Positions 1 to 5,175 of a DNA stretch of 6,094 nt are shown piece by piece. This stretch comes from DATMXS01 sp050260275 (GTDB taxonomy: Bacteria > Acidobacteriota > Terriglobia > Bryobacterales > Bryobacteraceae). The position numbers and the translations under genes are program-made. The number at the start of each line of letters is the position of its first letter. Positions within the stretch are counted from its first letter, which is position 1. The notes beneath the pieces were generated by a model. The model had not been told where the DNA came from, ran no database searches, and saw nothing but the letters and a program-made list of their open reading frames with translations. The stretch is taken from positions 1 to 6,094 of the forward strand of contig JBLNBX010000249.1 in NCBI GenBank assembly GCA_050260275.1. The letters run 5' to 3'.

Positions 1-166
1 AGCGCGCGTAATGGGCGTAGTGCGACCGGTACGCGCCGGGATTGTCACGCACCGATTTCGGCACGTTCTTCACTTCATCAACGCTCAGGAAACTCCAGCC
101 GCGGTACTCGGCGACGGCTACACCGCCAAGCACAAGCAGCGCGTAAAGGGCGTAAAGGCTGCGCAT
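1..166 (-). CDS. Small membrane-anchored protein, N-terminal part only
   Basis: Fifty-five residues are visible before the gene leaves the window. It begins MRSLYALYALLVLGGVAVAE, one hydrophobic segment at about residues 4-19, followed by a soluble stretch with YRGWSF at 21-26 and SVRDNPGAYRSHY at 37-49. The start is supported by GGGAG ten bases upstream and by its position: its ATG shares the A of the TGA stop of the preceding gene (TGATG), which favours translational coupling. The frame is open to the window edge. I know no named domain, but I recall similar short proteins with an EYRGW...VRDNPG pattern beside DUF4178 genes. An accessory membrane subunit of this operon is an inference from position and topology. 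No enzymatic motif is visible. Confidence 0.7.
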   Translation of the reverse strand, partial: MRSLYALYALLVLGGVAVAEYRGWSFLSVDEVKNVPKSVRDNPGAYRSHYAHYAR

Positions 167-1488
167 CAGTCGTCATCTCCCGATGGGGGGTGATCGCTCT
201 CCTTCCATCGTGTGCCCTCGAACGCAGCAGAGCGTATGGTCACGAAGACAGGCGGCAGGAGCAGGAGCGGCAGCGCGATCCAGAAAAACGCGAACGAGGG
301 AACGTCCCGCGTAACCGACAGCGTGTAATACATGGCGGACGCGCCCGGCTGCATCTCGGGCTCCACCCGCAGGTAGTACCGGCCGGCGGGCACCGAGGGA
401 ATGAGCGCCGAATCGTCGCGCTTGCCTTCGGTCCAGTCCCCGTCGCTGTCGCGCCCGAAGTAGTAGCTCACCTCGCGGCCGAAATCGTACGCTTCACCGG
501 TTGCGGAGTTGATCAGCGCGAAGCGGAAGTAGGCCCAGTTGTTCGCGAGGTCGGTACGCACGGCGACCTCGACCGGCGACGGCCGGCCCTTCAGTTCGAA
601 TTCGTCGGTAACGATCGACGGCTCGTTGCCGGCGCGCGGCGAAAAACTGTAGGAGCGCTCGAATACGCGCTCGTGGCGCGCGAGCGCCATCACGGCCGCC
701 AGCAGCACGAACCACGCGATCAAAGCCCAACCAGCCATCTTCCAGATGCGGCCTACCTGTCCCGCATATGGCGACGGCTGGTTCGCGAAGATGCCTTCGG
801 CGGCGGGAGCGTGCCCCGGAAGCTCGAAAGCCTTCCAGACCTCCGCGCCGGAAACATACTCACTCAGAGACCACGTGAACTCGCCCTGAGCGGTTTCCCT
901 GGACAACATGCGCGGCGGATTGACGTAGTCGTCCACCAAAGCCGTGTCACCCAGGCGAACCTGCCACGGGAACTCGCCGATGATGTACGTGGTCCGCGCC
1001 GCGGCAGACTGGAAATGCCGGTACCTATCGCCTGAGTAGATCGCCGCCGGCTGCTTGCCCGAGCGCTCCTCGGGTAGCGCGTTCACGGTGCGTACGAAAT
1101 TCCAGTGGCCGCGGTACTCGGTGAGGTATCGGAAGCCGGCGTAGGGGTTGAACAGCAGGTACTCGTACCAGCTATATGGGATTCCCTCAACCTGAATCGT
1201 GCGCTCCTGAAAGCCGATGACCTGCCACACCTCGCCCCGCAGCGTTCCGCGCGCGCCCAGCGGAATGAGCGGCTGCACGCGCTCGCGCTGCTGCGCCGTC
1301 TGCAGGATGCGCACTCCTTCGTCCTTCGCGTCGAGGATCGCCAGGCAGTGCTCGCAGGCGACATTCAGCGTGTGCGCGTACCCGCGAAGCGTGACCGGAG
1401 CGCCGCAATTCGGACAGTGGAGCGACCGGACTCGCGGACCGGCCGGCGCGGGCGTTGCGGGAGGCGTCGCGCTCATGGCTTCGGCCAT
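166..1488 (-). CDS. Membrane-anchored DUF4178 protein with N-terminal zinc ribbon
   Basis: The 440-residue protein has a zinc ribbon at residues 25-48 (CPNCG at 25-29, CEHC at 45-48). A DUF4178-type beta-rich region follows at about 70-220, with the family-like run WYEYLLFNPYAGFRYLTEYRGHW at 107-129. Membrane segments lie at about 252-270 and 398-418. Between them is a beta-rich segment of about 125 residues that looks like an extracytoplasmic sandwich (FELKGR at 297-302, NNWAYFRF at 316-323, VPAGRYYLRVEP at 366-377). This puts the zinc ribbon and DUF4178 part in the cytoplasm and the loop outside, if two helices are correct. The start is ambiguous: ATG at 1488 has no spaced ribosome-binding site, whereas the in-frame ATG at 1476 (Met5) overlaps the upstream stop as ATGA and may be the true start. 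DUF4178 has no established biochemical activity; I infer a scaffold or regulatory role in a polyamine/membrane operon. Confidence 0.85.
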   Translation of the reverse strand: MAEAMSATPPATPAPAGPRVRSLHCPNCGAPVTLRGYAHTLNVACEHCLAILDAKDEGVRILQTAQQRERVQPLIPLGARGTLRGEVWQVIGFQERTIQVEGIPYSWYEYLLFNPYAGFRYLTEYRGHWNFVRTVNALPEERSGKQPAAIYSGDRYRHFQSAAARTTYIIGEFPWQVRLGDTALVDDYVNPPRMLSRETAQGEFTWSLSEYVSGAEVWKAFELPGHAPAAEGIFANQPSPYAGQVGRIWKMAGWALIAWFVLLAAVMALARHERVFERSYSFSPRAGNEPSIVTDEFELKGRPSPVEVAVRTDLANNWAYFRFALINSATGEAYDFGREVSYYFGRDSDGDWTEGKRDDSALIPSVPAGRYYLRVEPEMQPGASAMYYTLSVTRDVPSFAFFWIALPLLLLPPVFVTIRSAAFEGTRWKESDHPPSGDDD

Positions 1489-2105
1489 CCTTCGAACTCG
1501 CGCACGTTGCGCAGGCGGAGCGCGCTGAAGTCGGTGAACTCGCCCAGGAACAGGAGCGGTTCAGGCTCGCTGTAATCGATCGTGGCCGTGCGCGCGTCGC
1601 GGGTGCGGAGGTCGGCGAAGATCACGTCCTCCTTGTCCCAGTACTCGAAAGGGAGATCGCCCTCGACGCCTCGGTAATGGGCGCGCGTCACGGTAGTCAC
1701 TTCGTAAACCACGCCGTTCCACTGGCAGCGGAGGCCGGGCTTCACGGCGTTCGCGGGCGGAAGTCCCTCTGCGGGCGCCTGCGCGTAGATGGCGTAGTCT
1801 GCCTGCGCGTCGGATAGCCAGCCGCTGGCGCCATCGTTGAACACCAGATGCCACTCGTTCCAGCCGCCGCGTTCGTACTCATAGATGATGCGGCCCACGA
1901 CGACGAACGGCCGTCCGCGGTGCGATCCCTCGACGCCGAGCTTGATGGGCGAGGCGTTCTCGGGAAGATCGCCGACGGTTCCGACGCGGCTCAGGTCCAC
2001 GTCGCGCCGCACCAGTATCGAGCGGCAGTACTCGCACACGGTCTGCACCGCCTTAGACCAGCGAAACCTGATCGGTGCGCCGCAATTCGGACAGTACGTG
2101 CTCAT
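1473..2105 (-). CDS. Soluble zinc-ribbon DUF4178 protein
   Basis: The 210-residue protein has no membrane segment. It opens with a four-cysteine zinc ribbon (CPNCG at 5-9, CEYC at 24-27), then two beta-rich halves that resemble one DUF4178 copy each or one long domain: FVVVGRIIYEYERGGWNEWHLVF at 67-89 and CQWNGVVYEVTTVTRAHYRGVEGDLP at 127-152. The YxxxGWNEWHLVF pattern followed by GWLSD at 95-99 is typical of the family. The start at 2105 is chosen because any later start would remove the zinc ribbon; it forces a 53-bp overlap with the end of speD. GGAGAG lies upstream but about 14 nt away, so translation probably depends on ribosomes arriving from speD. Its stop overlaps the following DUF4178 gene. 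It shares only the ribbon and family signature with that larger paralogue. Its function is unknown; an adaptor partner of the membrane-bound paralogue is an inference. Confidence 0.85.
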   Translation of the reverse strand: MSTYCPNCGAPIRFRWSKAVQTVCEYCRSILVRRDVDLSRVGTVGDLPENASPIKLGVEGSHRGRPFVVVGRIIYEYERGGWNEWHLVFNDGASGWLSDAQADYAIYAQAPAEGLPPANAVKPGLRCQWNGVVYEVTTVTRAHYRGVEGDLPFEYWDKEDVIFADLRTRDARTATIDYSEPEPLLFLGEFTDFSALRLRNVREFEGWPKP

Positions 2106-2451
2106 CGGGTTCGTAAGGTCTCTCCAGCCTGCGCACGCGAACGCGCTTCGCGCCCACCGCCTCGGCCAACCCCGCCGTGAAATCCCACTCGGGCCGCGGA
2201 CTGCAACAGAACAGGTTCAAACACATGAGCCCGTGTTCGGGAAACGTGTGGCAGGCCAGATGCGACTCGGCCAGCATGCACAGGCCCGTGATGCCCCCCG
2301 GCGTCGGGAACTTGTGCCATACCGCCGGCGCAACCGGATGCAGCCCGAGGCTGGCTATGAGCCGCTCGAAAAGCCCCTCGAGCCTCGCGCGGTCTGCGAG
2401 CGCGGCGGCGTCGCAGCCATACGCATCGACCACCCACTCGCAGCCGGACAT
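2053..2451 (-). CDS. speD: S-adenosylmethionine decarboxylase proenzyme
   Basis: This pyruvoyl enzyme removes CO2 from S-adenosylmethionine to give decarboxylated AdoMet, the aminopropyl donor for spermidine and related polyamines. The 132-residue length fits the short prokaryotic class. The self-processing site is visible at AESHLACHTFPEHG (residues 61-74): cleavage before Ser63 would give the beta chain and the pyruvoyl-bearing alpha chain. His68 and Cys83 (in LFCCS) match the processing and catalytic residues of the Thermotoga maritima enzyme, in which I recall the numbers 63, 68 and 83. The N-terminus (WVVDAYGCD at 6-14) fits the usual start. The gene begins 16 nt after the SPFH stop without an obvious ribosome-binding site, and its last 53 bases overlap the DUF4178 start. 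No aminopropyltransferase is in the window, so the use of its product is inferred. The family call is firm. Confidence 0.95.
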   Translation of the reverse strand: MSGCEWVVDAYGCDAAALADRARLEGLFERLIASLGLHPVAPAVWHKFPTPGGITGLCMLAESHLACHTFPEHGLMCLNLFCCSPRPEWDFTAGLAEAVGAKRVRVRRLERPYEPDEHVLSELRRTDQVSLV

Positions 2452-2467
2452 GGCTATACAGAGTACA

Positions 2468-3487
2468 CTACTGCTGCGCCGTTCCGCACTCGGAGCAGAA
2501 CTTGGCCGCGCGCGGTATCTTCGCGCCGCAATTCGTGCAGAACTTCGTCGCGCCCGCGGGCTGCTCCGGCTGTGCCGCGGGTTGCGGCGACGGCGTCCCC
2601 GCGGGGGCCGCCGCGGCGCTCTCGCCCGGCTTCTGCATGGCGTTCATCATGGCCTGAGCCATGGACAGACCCGCGCCGAGGCCCACGCCGGCGCCCGCCG
2701 CTCCGCCGCCCTCGTTAGCCGCGGCTACTGGAATCGACTGCGCCACCTGGAACTGCGTGTAGCGGCCCATGTCGCCCACCATGTTCATGCCTATGCGCTG
2801 GTCGAGCAGTTTCTGAAGCTCCTCGGGGAGCGACACGCTCTCCACCACGAAGCTGTCGAGCATCAGGCCGAGGTCGGTGAAGACGGGATGGAGATGCTTC
2901 GCGATGGCCGCGCCGAGCTCGAGCTGGTTCGCCGCCATGTCTAGAAACGGGATTTGGCTCTCCGCGAACACATCGGCGATGCAGCCGGTGATCGTGTTCC
3001 GAAGCTGTCCTTCAATGTCGCTCACGCGGTAGATTTCGCGCGTGCCGCTGAGCTTGGCGTGGAACGTGCGAGGTTCGCCGATGCGCCACGAGTAGATGCC
3101 GAAGGCGCGCAGCCGCACGGCGCCGAACTCCTTGTCGCGCACGGTTATCGGCTGCGCCGTTCCCCAGCGCTGGTTCACCTGCACGCGGGTGGACAGGAAG
3201 TAGACGTCGGACTTGAACGGAGACTGGAACGCCTTGTCCCAGTTCATCAGGTTGGTGAGCAGCGGCAGTGTCGAGGTGTTGAGCGTGTAGCGGCCGGGCT
3301 CGAAGACGTCCGCCACCCTGCCTTCGTTTACGAACAGCGCCATCTGGGACTCGCGCACCGTGAGGCTCGCGCCGTTCTGTATCTCCATGTCGCGCATGGG
3401 GAAACGCCATGCGAGGATGCCCTCTTCGGGTTCGGTCCACTGGATGACGTCGATAAACTGCTTGCCGAGGAAGTCTCGAATGCCCAT
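2468..3487 (-). CDS. SPFH-domain (YdjI/virion-core-like) protein with C-terminal zinc ribbon
   Basis: The 339-residue protein resembles Bacillus YdjI-type proteins of the SPFH (stomatin/prohibitin/flotillin) superfamily. Visible parts are an N-terminal segment DFLGKQFIDVIQW (5-17), a core with SLTVRESQMALFVNEGRV...FEPGRYTLNTSTLP (41-75), a second beta stretch (VRLRAFGIYSWRI, 124-136), an amphipathic helical region (155-235), and a Gly/Ala/Met-rich stretch (258-285, GGGAAGAGVGLGAGLSMAQA). A Pro/Ala/Gln linker (290-313) then leads to a zinc ribbon with Cys317, 320, 331 and 334 (CTNCG...CSECG). There is no transmembrane helix, so it probably coats the inner membrane face or assembles into oligomers. 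It is the first gene of the operon. Its ribosome-binding site GGAGG lies 4 nt before ATG and sits inside a perfect hairpin. Relatives in other bacteria lie near phage-shock and membrane-stress genes, so a membrane-maintenance role is likely but unproven. Confidence 0.9.
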   Translation of the reverse strand: MGIRDFLGKQFIDVIQWTEPEEGILAWRFPMRDMEIQNGASLTVRESQMALFVNEGRVADVFEPGRYTLNTSTLPLLTNLMNWDKAFQSPFKSDVYFLSTRVQVNQRWGTAQPITVRDKEFGAVRLRAFGIYSWRIGEPRTFHAKLSGTREIYRVSDIEGQLRNTITGCIADVFAESQIPFLDMAANQLELGAAIAKHLHPVFTDLGLMLDSFVVESVSLPEELQKLLDQRIGMNMVGDMGRYTQFQVAQSIPVAAANEGGGAAGAGVGLGAGLSMAQAMMNAMQKPGESAAAAPAGTPSPQPAAQPEQPAGATKFCTNCGAKIPRAAKFCSECGTAQQ

Positions 3488-3490
3488 CGC

Positions 3491-3508
3491 TCCTCCGTCT
3501 CAGGAGGA
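3491..3508 (-). promoter_or_regulatory. Hairpin enclosing the ribosome-binding site of the SPFH gene
   Basis: Read on the minus strand this is TCCTCC-TGAGAC-GGAGGA, a perfect 6-bp inverted repeat with a 6-nt loop. The right arm is the Shine-Dalgarno sequence of the SPFH gene, ending 3 nt before its ATG. The left arm is an exact anti-Shine-Dalgarno copy. If the transcript starts upstream of 3508, the ribosome-binding site can be locked in this stem, giving a translational switch (by temperature, a ligand or a protein) for the first cistron of the operon. The pairing is seen directly; the regulation is inferred. Confidence 0.45.
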
Positions 3509-3531
3509 TAACGCAGCGTGCCGCCCTATTG

Positions 3532-3549
3532 TTCGCGAAATTCGTGAAA
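3532..3549. repeat. Tandem imperfect 9-bp repeat TTCGCGAAA / TTCGTGAAA
   Basis: Two adjacent 9-bp units differ at one base. The first contains the perfect palindrome TTCGCGAA. They lie about 45-62 bp upstream of the SPFH start codon, where a promoter or operator of the operon would be expected. I could not recognise confident -35/-10 boxes next to them. An operator is possible, but the repeat is short enough to be chance. Confidence 0.3.
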
Positions 3550-3609
3550 TCGGAAGCCCTCGCTGCTGATAGGACCGCCCCGACCGCGTGCTATCACCAT
3601 GGGTGGGGG

Positions 3610-3704
3610 GCGGGCTTCGAGCCCGCGCAGGGCTTCAGCCCTGCCACGTGATCGCCAGCCGGCGTGTGCGGAGCTGAAGCTCCGCACGGGCTGAAGCTCC
3701 GCCC
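3610..3704. repeat. Cluster of four GC-rich palindromes
   Basis: Three perfect hairpins and one damaged copy lie almost end to end. GCGGGCT-TCG-AGCCCGC is at 3610-3626, GCAGGGCT-TC-AGCCCTGC at 3627-3644, and GTGCGGAGCT-GA-AGCTCCGCAC at 3666-3687. At 3688-3704 only the outer GGGC/GCCC arms still pair around TGAAGCTCC. All carry a CTTCAG/CTGAAG or CTTCGAG centre, so they look like members of one palindromic repeat family with compensated stems, as I recall being scattered in intergenic DNA of Solibacter-type acidobacteria. The flanking genes point away from each other, so these are not transcription terminators of either. REP-like elements are the best reading. Confidence 0.75.
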
Positions 3705-3752
3705 TCAACGCGAGCACTGCGTCTTAAGCCACCGAGCCCACGCCCTCAAGTG

Positions 3753-3774
3753 GAGCGGGCGCTCTCGCCCGCTC
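3753..3774. repeat. Long GC-rich palindrome GAGCGGGCG-CTCT-CGCCCGCTC
   Basis: This is a perfect 9-bp stem with a CTCT loop, of a different sequence class from the four hairpins upstream of it. It lies about 60 bp before the uroporphyrinogen-decarboxylase-like gene. It has no following T-run on either strand, so an intrinsic terminator is unlikely. A second intergenic repeat family is the likely identity. Confidence 0.65.
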
Positions 3775-3779
3775 TGGAC

Positions 3780-3815
3780 CACCTGGATTGAGATAGTCCA
3801 GCTTCGCTACAGGTG
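3780..3815. repeat. Nested inverted repeats upstream of the UroD-like gene
   Basis: CACCTG at 3780-3785 is the reverse complement of CAGGTG at 3810-3815. Inside and partly overlapping, CTGGA (3783-3787) pairs with TCCAG (3797-3801). The structure ends 20 nt before the ATG at 3836, so it may lie in the leader of that gene or act as an operator. The arms are short and the role is unknown. Confidence 0.3.
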
Positions 3816-3835
3816 TTTGTTGTAGCATCGAACAA

Positions 3836-4891
3836 ATGGATCGCTCCTATTTCCTGGGGCTTGCGGCAGCCGGGCTGCGAATGCCTATCTGCGCGGATCT
3901 CGTGCTTCATGAACTGCCCGATGCGGAGGCGGTCCGGTTGGATGCACGGCGGCTCGGCCGCGTTGTCGAGGAGACCGCACGGCGGTACGGCACGCCGCTC
4001 GCCATGCCGTTGATGGATTTGCGGCTCGAGAAGGCCGGCCTGCTCGCGCAGCTCGGCATCGAGGACGAAACGTTTCAGTTCGCCGGGCCGCCTTCGGATG
4101 CCGATGTCGAGCGCGTGCGCGCGGCCGCGGTGCCGTTTGGCCCCGCGACGCAGGCGCACATCGGGTCCATCCGCTACATCGCTGAGGAAACGGACCTGAC
4201 GCCCGTTGGCATGGTCATCGGACCGTTCTCGCTGGCTACCAAACTGGTGGCGGACCCTATCACGCCGCTCGCTCTAGCCGGCATGTGCGTCACGGCGGAA
4301 GAGGATCCCGGCGTGCGGCTCATCGAGCGCTGCCTGGAGATGGCGGAGGCGGAGGTCGCCCGCGCGTGCGAGGCGCAGCTTCGGGCGGGAGCGCGAGCGG
4401 TAGTGGTTTGCGAGCCCGCCGCGAACGTGGTCTACATCTCGCCGAAACAGATGGCGGCCGGCGCGGACACGTTCGAGCGATTCGTCATTGCGCCGAACCT
4501 GCGCCTGCGGGACCGGCTGGCCGCCGCGGGCGCGGCGCTCATCTTCCATGACTGCGGGCAGTTGTGCGACGCCATGGTGCGCGCTTTCGGCGAGCGCCTG
4601 CACCCGGAGATGTTAAGCTTCGGGAGCAGCCGCCGGCTCTGGGAGGACGCGGCGCTGGTTCCGAAGGACGTCGTGCTGTTAGGCAACCTGCCGACGAAGA
4701 GCTACTACTCGGACGCGGCGATGCCGGTGGAGAAGGTCGTAGCGCTTGCGGATGAGCTCGTCGAGCGGATGCGCGGGGCCGGCCACCCGTTCATCCTGGG
4801 CTCGGAATGCGACGTGCTGCACGTGCCGGAGGCGGCCGAGACGATCCGCCGGAAGGTTGACGCCGTGTTCCGCGTCCATGTGGTACGATAG
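3836..4891 (+). CDS. Uroporphyrinogen decarboxylase / MtaA-like zinc-dependent methyltransferase family protein
   Basis: The 351-residue length and the (beta/alpha)8 pattern fit the UroD superfamily. The core motifs match the MtaA/CmuA-like branch, which transfers methyl groups between corrinoid proteins and thiols, rather than haem-pathway HemE. FHDCGQLCDAM at 237-247 supplies His238 and Cys240, and GSEC at 322-325 supplies Cys325, the likely His-Cys-Cys zinc site. IGPFSLATKL (128-137) and VVVCEPAANVVYISPKQM (189-206) are typical strand-loop regions; the latter corresponds to the family's DxxG/EPxA region. The N-terminus (LRMPICADLVLHE at 14-26) fits relatives, supporting the ATG at 3836 although no clear ribosome-binding site precedes it. 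It is a single gene: no corrinoid protein or reactivation factor lies in the window, so its methyl donor is unknown. HemE activity is unlikely given the zinc ligands. Confidence 0.88.
   Translation: MDRSYFLGLAAAGLRMPICADLVLHELPDAEAVRLDARRLGRVVEETARRYGTPLAMPLMDLRLEKAGLLAQLGIEDETFQFAGPPSDADVERVRAAAVPFGPATQAHIGSIRYIAEETDLTPVGMVIGPFSLATKLVADPITPLALAGMCVTAEEDPGVRLIERCLEMAEAEVARACEAQLRAGARAVVVCEPAANVVYISPKQMAAGADTFERFVIAPNLRLRDRLAAAGAALIFHDCGQLCDAMVRAFGERLHPEMLSFGSSRRLWEDAALVPKDVVLLGNLPTKSYYSDAAMPVEKVVALADELVERMRGAGHPFILGSECDVLHVPEAAETIRRKVDAVFRVHVVR
4881..4889 (+). promoter_or_regulatory. Possible extended -10 element for the tRNA
   Basis: TGGTACGAT resembles an extended -10 box (TGnTATAAT) and would place a start about 9 nt before the tRNA. 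It overlaps the last codons and stop of the upstream gene. TTGACG at 4857-4862 would be a good -35 but is 21 nt away, longer than the usual spacing. The tRNA could instead be processed from read-through of the upstream gene. Confidence 0.3.
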
Positions 4892-4904
4892 ATCCGAATC
4901 CCAG

Positions 4905-4981
4905 GGGCCCGTAGCTCAGTTGGTTAGAGCGCTACCTTGACACGGTAGAGGTCACAGATTCGAGTTCTGTCGGGCCCACCA
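4905..4981 (+). tRNA. tRNA-Val (GAC anticodon) with encoded CCA
   Basis: A complete cloverleaf can be drawn. Acceptor GGGCCCG (4905-4911) pairs with CGGGCCC (4971-4977), with discriminator A at 4978 and CCA at 4979-4981. The D arm is GCTCAGTTGGTTAGAGC. Anticodon stem CTACC/GGTAG (4932-4936 with 4944-4948) encloses loop TTGACAC with GAC at 4939-4941, reading valine GUC/GUU codons. T stem ACAGA/TCTGT (4954-4958 with 4966-4970) encloses TTCGAGT. All stems are perfectly paired. It starts 13 nt after the preceding stop codon. Its 3' half is echoed about 139 bp downstream, so the gene may have served as an integration site. Confidence 0.97.
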
Positions 4982-5092
4982 CATTCTAAAGGACTTATTG
5001 CTCATCTCTCCGATCGGACGCCTTTCGCCGTACTAGCTACGTACTGGTTCCGAATGTTTTCCACAAGCGTTAGTTCGCGCACGCAGGAGGGC

Positions 5093-5120
5093 GCAGATCC
5101 GCGTTCTGTCGGGCTCACCA
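5093..5120 (+). repeat. Partial duplicate of the tRNA-Val 3' end (attachment-site-like)
   Basis: This 28-bp stretch aligns without gaps to the T arm, acceptor strand and CCA of tRNA-Val (4954-4981) with 24 identities. The mismatches fall at offsets 1, 7, 10 and 23. The unbroken core GTTCTGTCGGGC (5102-5113) is followed by one C/T change and then CACCA. The remainder of a tRNA is absent. Partial copies of a tRNA 3' end downstream of the intact gene are what tyrosine-recombinase integration leaves as attachment sites. No integrase is visible in the window, so an eroded att site or a simple tRNA fragment duplication are both possible. Confidence 0.6.
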
Positions 5121-5140
5121 TCCAACCCACTGGAAACAGA

Positions 5141-5175
5141 AGCAGGTGCGAATCCTCGCTCCCATCGGAGAGCCA
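5141..5175 (+). repeat. Second tRNA 3'-end-like relic
   Basis: The run GCAGGTGCGAATCCTCGC (5142-5159) resembles a T arm: GGTTCGAATCC is the consensus and only one base differs. It is followed by an acceptor-length stretch ending in GCCA at 5172-5175. Stem pairing is imperfect and there is no anticodon or D arm, so it is not a functional tRNA. It differs from the tRNA-Val relic just upstream and may come from another tRNA. The nine bases GGAGAGCCA recur at 5184-5192. Confidence 0.35.

Noticed and set aside
190..1035. Plus-strand 281-codon open frame
   Set aside because: It lies entirely antisense to the DUF4178 membrane gene, is Arg/Gly/His-rich with no domain, and is a GC-rich shadow frame.
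1885..2944. Plus-strand open frames of 277 and 255 codons across speD and the SPFH gene
   Set aside because: They are antisense to genes with clear catalytic and zinc-binding motifs and have Arg/Pro-rich, low-complexity translations.
2954..3511. Plus-strand 185-codon frame
   Set aside because: Antisense shadow of the SPFH gene; no motif and no ribosome-binding site.
3509..3560. ECF-type promoter (GAAC ... CGTTA) for the operon
   Set aside because: Boxes can be drawn on the minus strand but match poorly and could be chance; not reported as a feature.
3526..3717. Minus-strand 63-codon frame in the divergent intergenic region
   Set aside because: It is made largely of the palindromic repeats and has no recognisable protein features.
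3610..3774. Intrinsic terminators or a CRISPR array
   Set aside because: The flanking genes diverge, no T-runs follow the stems, and the stems vary in sequence without regular unique spacers, so they are neither terminators nor a CRISPR array.
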